Shown: positions 33,733 through 46,171, numbered from the stretch's first letter. The stretch: 64,000 bases of DNA from Amblyomma americanum (GCF_052857255.1 NC_135497.1:196264006-196328005); one strand, 5' to 3'. Numbers and translations are program-made. Notes: generated by a model not told the origin, from the letters alone.

Positions 33733-36250
33733 GCACACCTGACACAGATGTGCTGACGTCGAGGGAGAAAACGTAGCGGTGTCGGTACACCTGTGTGCGC
33801 AGGGCATGCTGCCAATGCCTTTGTCATAAAGGTGTTCAGCCCTGATACCTGCCTTGTGTTGGTGGTATAGGTAGCGAGCGTGGATTTTTCCTGCATGTTT
33901 TTCAAGCTTTTGCAAGCTGTACTTTCGACTTCATGGACGCGTTGGCGCACCTGCGCGGTCCATTTAAATCCTGAGTTCGCACATATCGGGGTGTATAAGA
34001 GGCCATATCTGCCTTCAATGCAATGAACATGGCGCACTCAATTTGTTCGGAGACCGAAGACCTGCCAGGCCCATCGGTCGCGAAGCAGAAACCGGAGGCG
34101 ACCGCGGTAGGGGAGCTTGTTGGAAGCCTCTCGGGCTTGGAAACTTACCAGCCGAGGTCTCCTTGTACGGCTTCTATTGACACCGCCTCGGGACAGCCCA
34201 CAGCGATTCGCCCCACTTTCGATTGGCGTCGCTGCACCCATTCTCGGGTGTCCGAAAAACAGGAAGACCACTCCATTTTAAAAGGCAAGCCCCCGGACGT
34301 GGGCCAATCTCCACAGGTCCCGCACCATTTCGAAGCGGCTGCATCCACAGAGGCAGCGGTGCTGAAGGATGCATTGGGCCCTGAGTCCTAGTTTCCGGAG
34401 ACCTCAGGCGTACCTCCAGATACTTGTATTAGTTGGTAACGGGTACAGCTTCTTAGCCCAGCTTTAGGACCCAATCTTCGGTCCTGGAGCCCGTGAACTG
34501 CATCACCTTCGTCTTTCGTGCATTGAAGTGGAGGCCTAGATTTGCTGCCTCGGAGACAAAAGATCATTATAACTTGCAGCTCTGCCTCGCTCTCTTTCAT
34601 CTAGACAAGATCTTCAGCAAACGCCAGGCCCGGCAGTCCGCAGGTGTCGTCCAAACCGACCATGCTATATTTGAGGCTGAAGACCAGTCGCGACTGCAAC
34701 AGTCTTCTCTCCACAGACCCATAGAGGGGGTACGGTACCGGGGAGAGAGGGCAGTCTTGGCAGAGGTCCTTGTGAACTTTTATTCCGTCTGCGCGCGCAC
34801 CGTCCCTATGCAAGCTGTTACATATTGTTTGAGTAGAGGTGCCGTATCACAGGGATACGTATGCTGGTGGAAAGTCTAGGGAAACCAGGCGGTCGAAAAG
34901 GTGCACGTGTGGCACGCTGTCGTACACCTTGGCGACGTCCAGGAAGCGAAAGATGAGCGGGCAACTCTCCTGCTTCGCTATGTCAGTACATTGTGTTAGT
35001 GTGAATAGGTTGTCTTCAAGGCGTCGGCCCTGGTAGAATCCGTGTCTGATTTCTATTAGTGCTTGTGCAGCTTCGGCCTAGCCGCTGATCCAACGCTTGA
35101 GCAAATGCGTGGAAAAGCGGTAGAATACACTGGTGACGGGGATCGAGCGGTAGTCGTCTATGTTGTTTGGCTTGTAAAGCGAAGACCGCTCTGGACTGAC
35201 GCCATCACTCCGGTATGTCTGCGCCTTCAGTGATGTTCATAAAGAGCCCGGCGAGCTAATCTCTGGAGTCAGTGCCGAGGCATTTGAGCAAGGATGCCAG
35301 TATCTTGTCCAGGCCCTTGGTCGTGCGAGTCCGCGTGTGGCTGAGCGCTCTGTCGATGGCGATCCGATAGAACTCCCATCTCGGCTGGAAATGGTCCGAA
35401 GGAGTGTGCCATACTGAGGAAATCCTGCTGTGTTCTGCGGTTCGGTATCCGGTGGCCAGAGCAAGGTAAAAAAGTTGTTGGTGATGTGGCCTTTTATGTC
35501 ACCTAGCGGTCGCTCCGTAATGAAGTCCCTGAACTTTTGTGGAGGTTCCTCCGGTCTGTCCTGAGATCGGACGTAGCGCCAATATCTCTACGCGGCAGAC
35601 CTGCCATTCTCTTGCAACCGCTTAAAAATCTACACGTTGAATTCGAACCTGCTGTTTGAGCTCTATAGGTGTCCTTTCCAGGTAAGCGCCGTTGCAGCCG
35701 CATCCATGGCCTTCACTGCTCTGTGGTGATACTGTAGTCGTGCCCTCCATGCCTCAGCAATGTCATTGTCCCACCACGGACTTCGTTTCGAACGGTGTTG
35801 TCTCCGGCGTTCAACCATGTGACGAATGTATGACACCAGTCAGGGCAGACACATACTCATCGTACGGGGCGGCTCCCTGGCGCCTTGCACAATATATCTT
35901 CGAACTCTTGCGCTACAGCTTCCAAGGCATGGGGCGGTAGGTACTGGGCGTTTGCCAAGCTAGTTCTTCATCTCGTGCCGGCGCGCTGGGAGCGGTTGAA
36001 ATCCAGGCGTAGGCTGTTGTGGTCGCTTCCCAAGCTAAACGCAGCATCTTCGTCAACGTTGAGGCGTTCGAGGAGAGCGTCGAGGCGGGGTGACGCCAGT
36101 GCATAGCCAGTGGCGGTCTTACTGCCTCTCGCGCCCCAAGTAAATTGTCTGTCGCATTTCGCTCCTCGGTTGGGGATCACGAGACTTAGGCCTTCCGCGA
36201 GCTGTAGAAGGAGGCCACCACTGGGGTTCGTGTATAACAATCTAGCTCTG
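33733..36250 (-). mobile_element. decayed LINE (endonuclease, RT, C-terminus), interrupted by the LTR element
   Basis: On the minus strand from right to left, 36240-35968 reads QFTWGARGSKTATGYALAS and SLGSDHNSL, the end of an AP-like (EEP) endonuclease. The RT part (about 35300-34400) contains CPLSPVPYPLYGSVERRL and GLPGLAFAEDLV; the first Asp of the usual FADD box is Glu here. Further on are AVQGDLGWSSFQARE and RWAWQVF, matching the thumb/C-terminal region of the LINE at 60385. The open frame is broken by many stops and shifts. Its last ~250 bp lie beyond the LTR element at 26300-26552. Confidence 0.75.
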
Positions 36251-37279
36251 AGACACGGAAATTGAACTCTAGGGGTAGTTTCTTACATTAATTAACGAGA
36301 AAAAAATAACTGCTAGGAAAGGATTCAAAGTCGTGTGCTCAACTCCCAACAAAGCCTACAGCATGGGCCGACCTATTAACAGCGAACCCGAAAACCTGGA
36401 ATGAGAGAACAAACCCCAGAATGCGCATAATGGATTGTATACAGGATACCATGGTCATTCGAAAATGTGTATGTTGGGCAGCCTGATCCCCAATGCCGCG
36501 GGTACCCACCGGTGATACAATAAGTACAAGCTCTCCCCTGGCCTGGTGCTCGGGTTCTGCGAGGTGAACTGCTTGGAAAAAGGGTCTTTGACCCCATCCT
36601 GAGTAGACGAAAATACCTTGTGGCTTGGCGCTCTCCTGACAAAGATCCCTTGCGCCATTAAAATTTATCGTCATCATATTCGGCAATCTGAATGGTGCGT
36701 GAATGACAGAAAAAGGAACAAGCTGCGTCCTTAAACTCAGCGCCAGCTAGGTACCTTGCGATTCACTGCCGTAACTGCACCTGCACTGCCATCTTCTATG
36801 ACATTTGGATTTTGGCAAAGAGCGGCAACAAGCTGGCCCGCAAAATCCTAGAGGTGATGCCAATCAGCGCAAGAGCGAACGAGGGCGCCAGCGCCTCGCG
36901 TGTTGCTAGGTCCGAAAAAGAAAGACCCTTCCTTCCTGGAACGTGCGCTCTTACCTAGGCAAAGAGGGGGAGGCGATGATTACTCCTTTATCGCAATAGT
37001 CAGCATCATTGTTTCATATTTTTCTTGTGCGATCCAGTATATATGAACGACGAGCTATAAAACGGCATCACTTGGCAGTCTTACGGTGCATTGCGTCTTT
37101 CTGCCTTTCTGTCTGTCCTCTCGCATAAAGAATGCGTTAAAGCTGGCTTCATAAGACAACCTTTACCAACCAGCCCAATCAGAAGTAATCCTTCATGCAT
37201 AGCAGCTAGCAAATTCCCTCGAAACGAAAGTGTATAATAGTTGTATCTCGGCACTGCTCGCCTGTGGGGCATAAACTTG
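36251..37279. other. unassigned; possibly LINE upstream sequence
   Basis: Overlapping minus-strand frames at 36339-36686 could be the decayed 5' part of the adjacent LINE, but no endonuclease motif is readable. Nothing recognised from 36700 to 37279. Confidence 0.25.
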
Positions 37280-37665
37280 AAGGGTAAGGAAAAACCTTGA
37301 AATTAAATTGAGGACAGTGGCGCAGCCCATGAAAAGGAAAACGATAAGGACAACGTTGAGAGATATGGGAGAGATCAGCGTGGACTATGCAACCAACGCG
37401 AAATGATGATGTCCTGTAGTTAGATATATAAGAGGAACTGGGCATGGATAGGACATGTCATGGGAGAGGAGAGGAAAGCGGTGGTTCTTTGGGAGAGCTG
37501 GGTTTATTTCGAGGGAAGGAAGGCGTAGCAAGAGGCAGAAGAGGTCGGCAAGTCTGGGGGGATAGGGTAGCAGCAGCTGGTGCAGGAAAATGCTAACTGG
37601 ATGTCAGTGGGAGAGTCCTTTGCCCTGCAATATGCGGAACCTGGTTGATGACGATGCCGATGTGC
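37280..37665 (+). mobile_element. 3' remnant of an RTE/L2-like LINE
   Basis: The + strand reads, in broken frames, WIGHVMGEERKA and GRRGRQVWGDRVAAAAG-like text, followed by SVGESFALQYAEPG-like text and a GATGACGATGCCGATG tail. Such a WxGHVxR...ESFALQ end with a GAT-rich tail is typical of LINE 3' ends in arthropods. Only the last ~120 residues survive, with several stops. Confidence 0.5.
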
Positions 37666-38630
37666 AGAGAAGAAAATAGTTCGGGCTCTCCTTCGCTGGT
37701 AGATTGAAAAAAAAATTTCATCATTGGCATCATTTGGCAAGATTTTTTTTATTTGTATATGTGCTTTAAACAGATAGACGCACGTTGGTCGAATCGGCGC
37801 ATCTAGAGAGCTTTGGAAAAGAATGCGAAGCTTTCACTACGCACGTATTGTAACATATGTAGCGCTTACATAATAAGTTGTCGGGACGAAAGAACTGGCC
37901 ATGAATAACAAAAAAAGAGAGAAAGGAGACGCGTTTGAAGGGACTCGTGTTTGAAGTCGAAAATTTTAAACCGAATACAAGCAAAGCACATTTTTGACGT
38001 TATTGGACTTTACACAAATAAAAATAAAAGCACCTGTGGCATGTATTACTGACAGTCTTTTGTGTTCTTTTTTACTGATTCTGTTCATTCACCGCATCGA
38101 GGAGCCTGAGGGAGATTTAGAAAACAAGAACTGTGAAAAGTCAAAGGTGTTTTGCAGGTCAAGTGCCTGCAGTGACATATCCGACAGCAGTATTCTACAA
38201 CTCTACTGATTTCTTTTTTTTTAGCGTCCTACAGGGCAGTTAGTGATCACAAATGTAATGGGGATCTAGAACGTCTCGGTTCCCGAAGGCACAGCGATGC
38301 GGGCCACAAAGAAGGTCGTGTTTGCTTTTCGAAAAGGTTGACCTAAGAAGTGTGATCGTTCAGGGAATGATTTAGTGGGCGGTAAGAGATGTCTGTCGAC
38401 GCATGCACGCAAGCTATGTTGTGCTGGTGTCTCCATCTGTTCGACTATCACCATTCGCCCCGCCTACCGACCGACTCCGGCGCATCCCGCTCAGCGTTGG
38501 CTTTAGCCATTTAGGCGACAAACTTCCTAGTTACCATTCACTGGCTCATCCGCGCCAGAGGGGAGCTTGTAGTGTAGTGCACACTAAGGCTACCAATAAT
38601 AATGATTATAATAGCAAGAAGAACATTGAA
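37666..38630. other. unassigned
   Basis: AT-rich DNA with short open frames; nothing recognised. Confidence 0.4.
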
Positions 38631-38729
38631 AAGAAGAAGAAGAAGAAGAAGAAGAAGAAGAAGAAGAAGAAGAAGAAGAAGAAGAAGAAGAAGAAGAAGA
38701 AGAAGAAGAAGAAGAAGAAGAAGAAGAAG
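38631..38729. repeat. (AAG)n microsatellite, about 33 units
   Basis: An uninterrupted ~99-bp polypurine tract. Lysine- or arginine-rich frames across it are artefacts. Confidence 0.97.
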
Positions 38730-39754
38730 GCTCTTGCGTGGTCTTCAGCTAAAAGAAATGGCTGATACGGCTGCGTGTTGTCATCTTAGTCAGCAAGACG
38801 CTCAGTTCGGCTCGCAGGCTCTGTTGAAAGCGCCCATGACATTTCAGTCCTTATCTCGACTCTGAGGAGCGCGAACAGCTGCCGCTTTGATTTAGTTTCG
38901 TGATGTTTGCCGAATAAGATTTTTCGAGTGTTATTCAGCGGAATTTTCGCAGCCAGAGTCTGCAGCTTCGCTAGGCTGTGGCGCTTGCGAAGACTCATCG
39001 TCGGGGCTGGGCCGTCAAAAGTGGGAACGAAGCATTTGTGCCTGTGCAGCCATTGGCGCATCGAACGGAGTAAACGTCAGCGCTGGCCGCTGTCGAGGGA
39101 GAACCGGCTCACGCCTTGGCAGTGCCGATTCCCTCTCGACAGTGTCCTTACATTCTCGTGGAAACATTTCGCGGCCCAAAAGGAGGGAGAGAGGTCGAAC
39201 GTGGGGAGCGGACAAAAGGAGTTGCCCATTGTATCGATTCATGAGCAAGCGTGACAGCACGCTTGGCACTCGCCAGGAGAGACAAAGGCGAAGATGCAAG
39301 GATGAAACGTTTGTAGCATTTTCACTCGGCGTGTTTCAGTCAACTGAATATAACGTTTGCACTGAAGACCGGCGTAACTAAGCAAAGCAGAGTGACTTCG
39401 CAATCATTAGTGCGTGGCGCTTCCTGCCGGCTTTTGACGTTTACGGAAGTCGCTCCACTAAATCGTGGCGTGATTTATGGCGCAGAAATTTTTGGACTAC
39501 AGTTTCGGGACTTCGGAACAGCTGCGAAGTGCACACGCTCACTGACGAAGTTAGCGGCATTGCTGTGCCTGGCGGCAGGAGAGCAGCGTATTGCACAGTT
39601 GTTGTTTTCGGGATGATGACGGGAAAGCGGCTGCTGGTTTATCTTAATGAGAAGTGGTCGGGGTGACGTAGTGTGAGAACGTTATTAATGCTGTAGCATT
39701 TAGGTTGTTGGCTCACCAAAATTTCCGCCTTCTCCGTCACGAAATCGCTTGATT
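38730..39754. other. unassigned
   Basis: GC-moderate sequence with overlapping open frames on both strands (38786-39381); no domain recognised. Confidence 0.35.
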
Positions 39755-39890
39755 GGTCGAAAGAGGTTACGTGACCTTGTGACATTATCACAACCTGCCC
39801 ACCGTGGCAGGTGACAAACTGCCCTTCGGATTGTGAGCAATCTGCTCAGTGTGGCAGGTGGCACTTAAATTAATGATTGGTCGAGAGAGG
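39755..39890 (-). repeat. inverted copy of the 12.9-kb repeat core
   Basis: ACGTGACCTTGTGAC, CAACCTGCCCACC, GTGGCAGGTGGCA and TTAAATTAATGATTGGTCG line up with the reverse complement of about 12945-13055. The terminal repeats of the 12755-13195 element are not clearly present here, so only the core is assigned. Confidence 0.6.
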
Positions 39891-40608
39891 TCAGATTCAT
39901 ACAAAGGCAATGGAACCGCTTCCAACCGTAGTTTTGGCTGGAAAATTGCAATAAGAACTTTAGACACTCATTGTAGCCACCGTAGCAGGGAACCTAAGTG
40001 CTATCGCATATTCTTTAAGAATGTGGGTTAAGAAGGCCGCCCAAGTTTTTTTTCCCCCTGGTTATCCATGAACAGCGCATGGAAACAGCTTCGACAACGT
40101 GCACAGAATTATAATTTCGCTCCGGCCGCGGAATGCACTTCGTGAACTATCCCGCACTTCTGCTTCTGAAAACATTTATTTACGTTTTTTTTTCTTTTTC
40201 GTGAGTACAAAAGAATGGCCTGAGCGGACTTTGAACCATTTTTATACAGCATGGTACTTAATTCTTGGCTAGAAGAGCTTATCTAAATGTCAGTGCTATG
40301 TTTAAAGGAAAAGCAAAGTGCAAAGCGGAGCCTTCAGGTGAGACCGTTAACGCCTCGAGAGTTGAACGCTCGGGGTTGGGTTCGCAAGCTCACCGATGTC
40401 GTACCCCCCGAATGCGAGGCGTTCTTTTCCCTCCGGCATGTGCATTTTCCGTCCTGCAGCGTCATTTAGCTAGAGCCATACGCGCGGCACGCGACTGGTT
40501 TCTGCCTTTCCTAAAGCGCGCGGCGAAGCTGCACCCTGTGACGCCCTTAAATATTTGCCACGTATGCTGTGTATGCGGACAAAAAGCAAGAAAGTGAATC
40601 GTGATTAC
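39891..40608. other. unassigned
   Basis: No gene recognised; short open frames at 40265-40597 without domains. Confidence 0.35.
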
Positions 40609-40914
40609 CTGTCGCGGTGGCTCAGTGGTTAGGGCGCTCGACTACTGATCCGGAGTTCCCAGGTTCGAACCCGACTGCGGGGGCTGCGTTTTTATGGAGG
40701 CAAAACGCTAAGGCGCCCGTGTGCTGTGCGATGTCAGTGCACGTTAAAGATCCCCAGGTGGTCGAAATAATTCCGGAGCCCTCCACTACGGCACCTCTTT
40801 CTTCCTTTCTTCTTTCACTCCCTCCTTTATTCCTTCCCTTACGGCGCGGTTCAGGTGTCCAACGATATATGAGACAGATACTGCGCCATTTCCTTTCCCC
40901 AAAAACCAATTATA
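40609..40914 (+). mobile_element. Ruka-like tRNA-derived SINE, near full length
   Basis: An RNA polymerase III A-box TGGCTCAGTGG is at 40618-40628 and a B-box GGTTCGAACCC at 40662-40672, with tRNA-like spacing. The body contains GTGCTGTGCGATGTCAGTGC and ends near CCCCAAAAACCAATTATA. This is the most complete of three copies in the window and has the only intact A- and B-box pair. The name Ruka comes from Rhipicephalus SINEs and is recalled, not searched. Confidence 0.8.
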
Positions 40915-43190
40915 TAGCTCCAGATATTCCGTGATATTTAGAGATCCGCAGGATTCTTGACCCCGCCGCCTTTAACTCTTTATAAAAGGCTCAGGTTATG
41001 AAGGAATAAAAAATACTATGGCCGCTTCATTGAGCTAGCTATTCTGCCCACATTCAAAAGCCAATACCTAAGCTTTGTTAGCGCAGCGAAAGTTTGAGGA
41101 AGTAATGCGTCGCGAATACGAAACAATTGAGATTTGGTTCATTTTGTGCAGCTAGTCAGAGTTGTACGGGACACCAAATCGAAGGTCTCGAACTAACCGA
41201 ATGCCCAGGGACAGAAGACAACATTTTATATAAAAAAGTCTTCCTACTCTGGCTGAAGGTCGCACATTTGTAACCCCTTTTTCTTCACGCAGCTTCTTCA
41301 CAGTGAGGCCAAACATTTCGATCGGAAAGCGCTGGGTACTGAGAACACATTGGCGTCAAACGTTGTATGAAAGCTCCATGTTGCAGTAACGAGTACGTGG
41401 CGTGCAAACGGTATGTCGTGAAGTCGCGACAATGGGCGATAAATGGTTAGAGTTGTGTTCGGCGAAAACACTTGGTCTTTGGAGGTTTAAGCACTCTTGA
41501 TTTCTCTTGATGGTCACACTTCGCTCTCCACAGGAGTGGAAGGCACTCAGTGGTTTGAGAAGCTTCCAGAAGTATTTCTGTGCAGCTGCCTTTCACAAGT
41601 CTTCCACTTTCGGTGTCTGTTTATTGCTAATCTGCATGCGATTATCACATTATGAAGGAACACATTAACTGTGCAACTGGCGTTCTCCTGAAAAAACTGA
41701 GCCTTCGAAATCATTAGCAAGACTTTGTGAAAGAAATGCAAATAATTGCTTGTCTATAGGACTGCTAGAACTGCGAAGGTCTGCTTTTATGCGTTCTATC
41801 TCAGGAATTATTTGATTCGTGGTCCAAGAAACTGTGCAATGGGTGGCCGCACTCTGGTTTATGCTACAGATTCGTATGCGCTTGGTGAGGGTATACGACT
41901 GGCTCTAAGAACACCTGGAAGTTTGGAGTGCGCTGAAGCATTTCTATTCTAAAGGTCCTCGAGGCTGCAAAGCAGCTGAGGCGTTTTCTACTGAGTTAAT
42001 ATCACAGGTGCCACACCTGTTCGCTCAGCAGGTTCCGGTGTTCCGATGGCCGCGTCCAGATATGGGCAAAGTGCTACGAAATAATTTCGATGCCCGTTTT
42101 AGGAAACCTACCGTGTGGACCAGCCGAAGGAATCCACTACACTTTCTCTTCTATCCCAATGTGTTCGCTTTTATCGAACTCGCGTTCAGCGTTGTATTCT
42201 ATATATCGAACGGCGCTTCGCGCCCCCTTAAGTGCAGCTTCTTCTAACGGGGCTCTTAGAGAATTTTTCACGCACGGAGACAAATCTGCATCGCGGCCTT
42301 GGGTGGTAGCGCTGTGCAATCGCTTGACAAGGTAAACGTGGAGTGTGCTTGAGGATGGCATTCGGTACATTGTACTCATTTCTCACGGCACATCGCCGTC
42401 ATGCGATGAAGCCAATCTAACTAACTAAAGCCTTTCGGCGGTCCTCGCCTGGCGGGCTTCGCTTGTTTCGCTGCCGAAGCCGTTGTGAAAAGCAACTGGA
42501 CTCTAATTTTAATTAGATTACCCTCGGAACCTAGTGCAGCAGATAATCCTCCTTCTCCCAGAGGCGAGAAATTCGTGTCCAGTACGCTGTGCCAGAGTCG
42601 ATTCTCTTAGGGAAGAAAGCCTCGGGTAGGCCCAGTGAATTACGTATAGAAAGCTTCAAAGCCTCATCGGGAAACTGATTTGACATTTAGGTCATTTCTT
42701 TGTTTTTACTGTTTGCCTTTCGCGAGCGCTGTTTTGGTCAATCCGTGACCAGGTTTCTGTGAATTTAACAAAAAAGGGACAGACACGCAAAACACAAATG
42801 AAACTGCTGTGGCAAGGACACTGGTGGCGTTAGAAGTAAAAGCCAAGGCTCACACAAAGTCTAGGAAAAGAGAAAGATTCGAGCGCAGGCGTTATGAAGA
42901 TTGCAAAAATAAATCCACCTGGCTAAAGATATAAAGACAAAGTTTAAGCCATGGCAAGCACGTGGGGGCAGTTGCTTAGGCAAAATATAGGAAACTGGTG
43001 TGGAAACTGAAGGTATGCTTACTTTTTTCGTGAACGCTTTATTATCTCGGTTAGTTTTGTGCTAGGTTGGCACAGCCGTTTTATTGTTTGCACGGAAGTG
43101 CGACGATGGATGGTTCGCAAAGTAATATTGACGGAGAGGGGACAGAGCAACGTTGCCGGCGCGCGCTAGGGCTTAAGTTCTTCAGGGCAC
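40915..43190. other. unassigned
   Basis: Low-complexity and unique-looking sequence without recognised genes. Frames at 41746-42335 have no domain signatures. Confidence 0.35.
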
Positions 43191-43308
43191 GGTGAAAGGT
43201 AGCGCGAAAAGAACAAGTACTAAAGGGAGGGGCAAGACACGGCGCGAGGTCTCGTGTAGTGTCTTGCCCCTCCATTCGGTCCTTGTTCTTTTCGCGCTAC
43301 CTTTCACC
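43191..43308. repeat. 50-bp-arm hairpin (Penelope-terminus-like)
   Basis: The left arm 43191-43240 starts GGTGAAAGGTAGCGCG and the right arm 43259-43308 ends CGCGCTACCTTTCACC, with a few mismatches and an 18-bp loop. It is followed by ATGAATCAAATTCAACTTGC, similar to ATGAATGCTTACCAACTCGC on the minus strand outside the Penelope-like element at 52674. It is probably an inverted terminal repeat of a Penelope-like element. Confidence 0.6.
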
Positions 43309-43576
43309 ATGAATCAAATTCAACTTGCTCAACTTTCCACCTTACTACTTCTTCAGAGCAGACTACAGTTTCTGCTGTGTTCGTCGAATGTGCGGGGTGT
43401 CCGAAAAATATCGGTAGTACTGAATATCCACGACAGCCTTACATGCTCGAGTGTGTGTTCGTCTTGTTCGCTCACTCCACGCCAACACTCCGCTGTATAT
43501 TTTAGAGCGCAGATCTTAGGCGCCAGTTCGTGCATTACGCGTCGTAGTCATCGGCGTTGTCGGCGTAGTCTGCGTA

Positions 43577-43766
43577 ACACGCCACCTGGCAGATGGCGTG
43601 TTATGGCGTGTGACAGGTGGCGTGTTGGCAGGCAGTAGCAGAGCGAAACGCCACCTGCCACGACGAGAGCGGAGTAATGGACAGCAGCAAGGTGGCTGCC
43701 ACAGGAAGATCCCGGAGGGTGGCTAGCTGCGGGACACGCCACCTGCCAGCCGTGGCAGGTGGCGTG
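43577..43766. repeat. cluster of GCCACCTGCCA motifs
   Basis: The motif GCCACCTG(C/G)CA or its complement occurs about six times in 190 bp, including the local palindrome CCACCTGCCAGCCGTGGCAGG. It also occurs in the repeats at 12755-13195 and 39755-39890. Confidence 0.6.
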
Positions 43767-44250
43767 AAAAGTACGTGAAGAGCTGCGCTTGAATTTCGCA
43801 TTACCGACCATAGTAATCGTCTGTACATTTTTTTAGGCCACATTTTAGGGGAATGCCAAAAACGTTCACCTTACTAACGGCATAAAACAAAGCCTTCCAT
43901 TTCCTTTCTCAAGAACTTCGCATTCTTCCCTTCTGTTTGTGACAAATTTTCTTTCAGTTCGGTACATGCCAATGCGCTGCAGTATGATTGTCTGGACAAG
44001 CAAAAGGATGAGGTGCTAAGGCACGTGATCGAGGCTAACCGCTGTCAAGGTTCTTTTACTTTGTGACTTTTTTTTTGCTTTTTCCTTATTGCCTACACCC
44101 CTTGTAGAGAAGTTGTACTGAGAGCTCTGTCGTGCGTATGTGTACCACTGCTTGAACAGATTGTAAGGGGGTTATCACTTACCAGCCAATAACGCATGTG
44201 GGCATGAAGAGGCCGCTAAAACTTTTTCTTACCTTCTCCATATTAAGCTC

Positions 44251-44361
44251 AAAATGCAACACAGCGCTACTTTGAGACGGGGACGAAGACAGGACACCGC
44301 AGCGCTGTGGTGTCCCGTCTTTTATTCGTCCATGTCTTAGAGTTGCGCTGTGTTGCATTTT
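44251..44361. repeat. hairpin with ~50-bp arms
   Basis: It starts AAAATGCAACACAGCGC and ends GCGCTGTGTTGCATTTT, with CACCGCAGCGCTGTGGTG at the centre. A few mismatches and small bulges. Structure and text resemble tick Penelope-like termini. Confidence 0.65.
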
Positions 44362-45124
44362 AGCTATCATAAATTACCAACTAGCCCGACCAGCCACGCT
44401 TGCAAGTTCCATATTGAGCTCCTTCTCAAGCAGCACCCTAGCCAGTATCTAGCCGCTTTTGAGTCATTTCCTATTGCTGTATACACGGGTGTGGTTTACC
44501 TCTGCGCCTTAGGTATGCGTCTAGTTAAGCATATGCTGAGCGGTCTAACCGCGGAGCGCTGAAACCCTCAGCGACCACCACCTGATTTGTTTCATTCTGC
44601 ATACAGTTGCGTCGACACGTTCACTAAATTGTAGACCTCACGGCTTTTCGCGTGCATCGTGGAGACTACCGACAGCCAGGATTACCTCGCGTTACTCTGG
44701 AGACCTTTTCCACACCCATTAGCCGCACCTCAAGCTCAATGCAAACTTGTGACTTTTCGGCAGACGTTTGCTTTGGATTCCCGGCTGTGACACTGGTTGC
44801 GCTTGCATTTATTGTAGGTACTTTATTCTCATCGCCTTTCTTTAGAGTACGTTCTCCTTATCGCGCTGTGTGTTGCGACATGGTTGTTTTGCCTTTTTTT
44901 GCATACTAGGTTCTTTTAGTGTATGTTTAATTCTGTATGCAGCGTTTTGTGTGTCACGGTGTTAATTTTGCCTGCTTCGTTGAGCTTTCCGGGCTGTAAT
45001 TGGTGTCATGTAGAGCATGTGTTTTCTACTTTTTGCTCTCCTTTCTTTTTCTCCTGCTGGAGGCGCTCGACAAGTTACGTGCCTCATGTTATGTTTACAA
45101 CAGCACCGCAATGATGGGGATTGT

Positions 45125-45177
<53 letters not shown>

Positions 45178-46171
45178 TAATACAGGATTTGCGGTTGCAC
45201 ACGCCTTTTTTCTTATACAAAAGCAGTCAGAACAAATCTAGGGCGACATGGAAAATTAACGAGGTGTGAAGATATGAGGACCTTTGCGTCACAACTCTGG
45301 CTATAAGCTTTACAGAAAAAGAACACTCGTCTTTAGCAGCAGGTTTTAATTATGCCGATATCTGCCACCTTGCTTTATGTTGCTGCAAACGCACTTGTCC
45401 CTTCACTTTGGCAAATCTTTCTCTCTTTTTTTTGTGACCGGTGTCAATTTAAGCAAGCGTTCTCTGAGGCTGCTATATCAGCTGCTAGTTGGCACCTTTT
45501 TTAGTTCTTTCTCGTTCCTCTGTGCGAGTCCTGTTGTTGCGCTGTTCACAAAGATGTGAAACGGCCAACTATGCCGAGAACACACATTCACAAAGCCTAA
45601 AAGTAAACCTCACACATTCACGTAGCAGCCTTTCCGAAACAGCTAGAGGGAAATGAACTTTCCGGTTGCCAGCCTCAAGCATGCAGTTTACACAGCTTCT
45701 ATCACGCCGTCTCAATGAATAGCAAGTTGCATTATGAACCGAAGTTGCACATAAAATGCAGGCAGCGAGCTGCGAAACATATCAACGTATTCGAAACGCT
45801 CACTGTAGGCTTCCTGAATGCAGGCCATGGGATGTTTACTGATTCCACGATATTCTCAAATAATAGTTATAAAACAAATCCACGGCTGTTGTGCTGAAAA
45901 AAAAAGGTTTGGTTTTGCTTTTAGGAAATGGAAACAATAGCAGTTTGTGTGCGTAAGCGAGTCTGTCTCGCCTCATTTTGAACAACTTGAACAATCAAAT
46001 AACATTGAAAGCGCTAAGTCAACATGCAGATTAAGAATAAGAAAAACGATTAAGTTCAAGGCATGAGGAAGCATATTCGTTCTCGGCAATAAGGTCCAGA
46101 AGATCGAGAAAAAAAAAACGCAGCGTGTGCGCTATAGCCTCTAATGGGTCTTTTCTTCCTCGTGGCCGCAG
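44362..46171. other. unassigned upstream/intron DNA with (AATC)n repeat
   Basis: A microsatellite of AATC units lies at 45127-45177. No other exon recognised. If the synaptotagmin-like gene has exons further upstream, this is intron. Confidence 0.45.

Noticed and set aside
38403..38865. Lysine- and arginine-rich frames over the AAG tract
   Set aside because: Artefacts of the trinucleotide repeat.
40618..40672. tRNA gene from the A- and B-box pair
   Set aside because: The tRNA-like head continues directly into the repeated SINE body seen at two other places, and a clean acceptor stem is not formed.
45127..45177. Regularly spaced repeats as a CRISPR array
   Set aside because: It is a simple (AATC)n microsatellite without spacers, in eukaryotic DNA.
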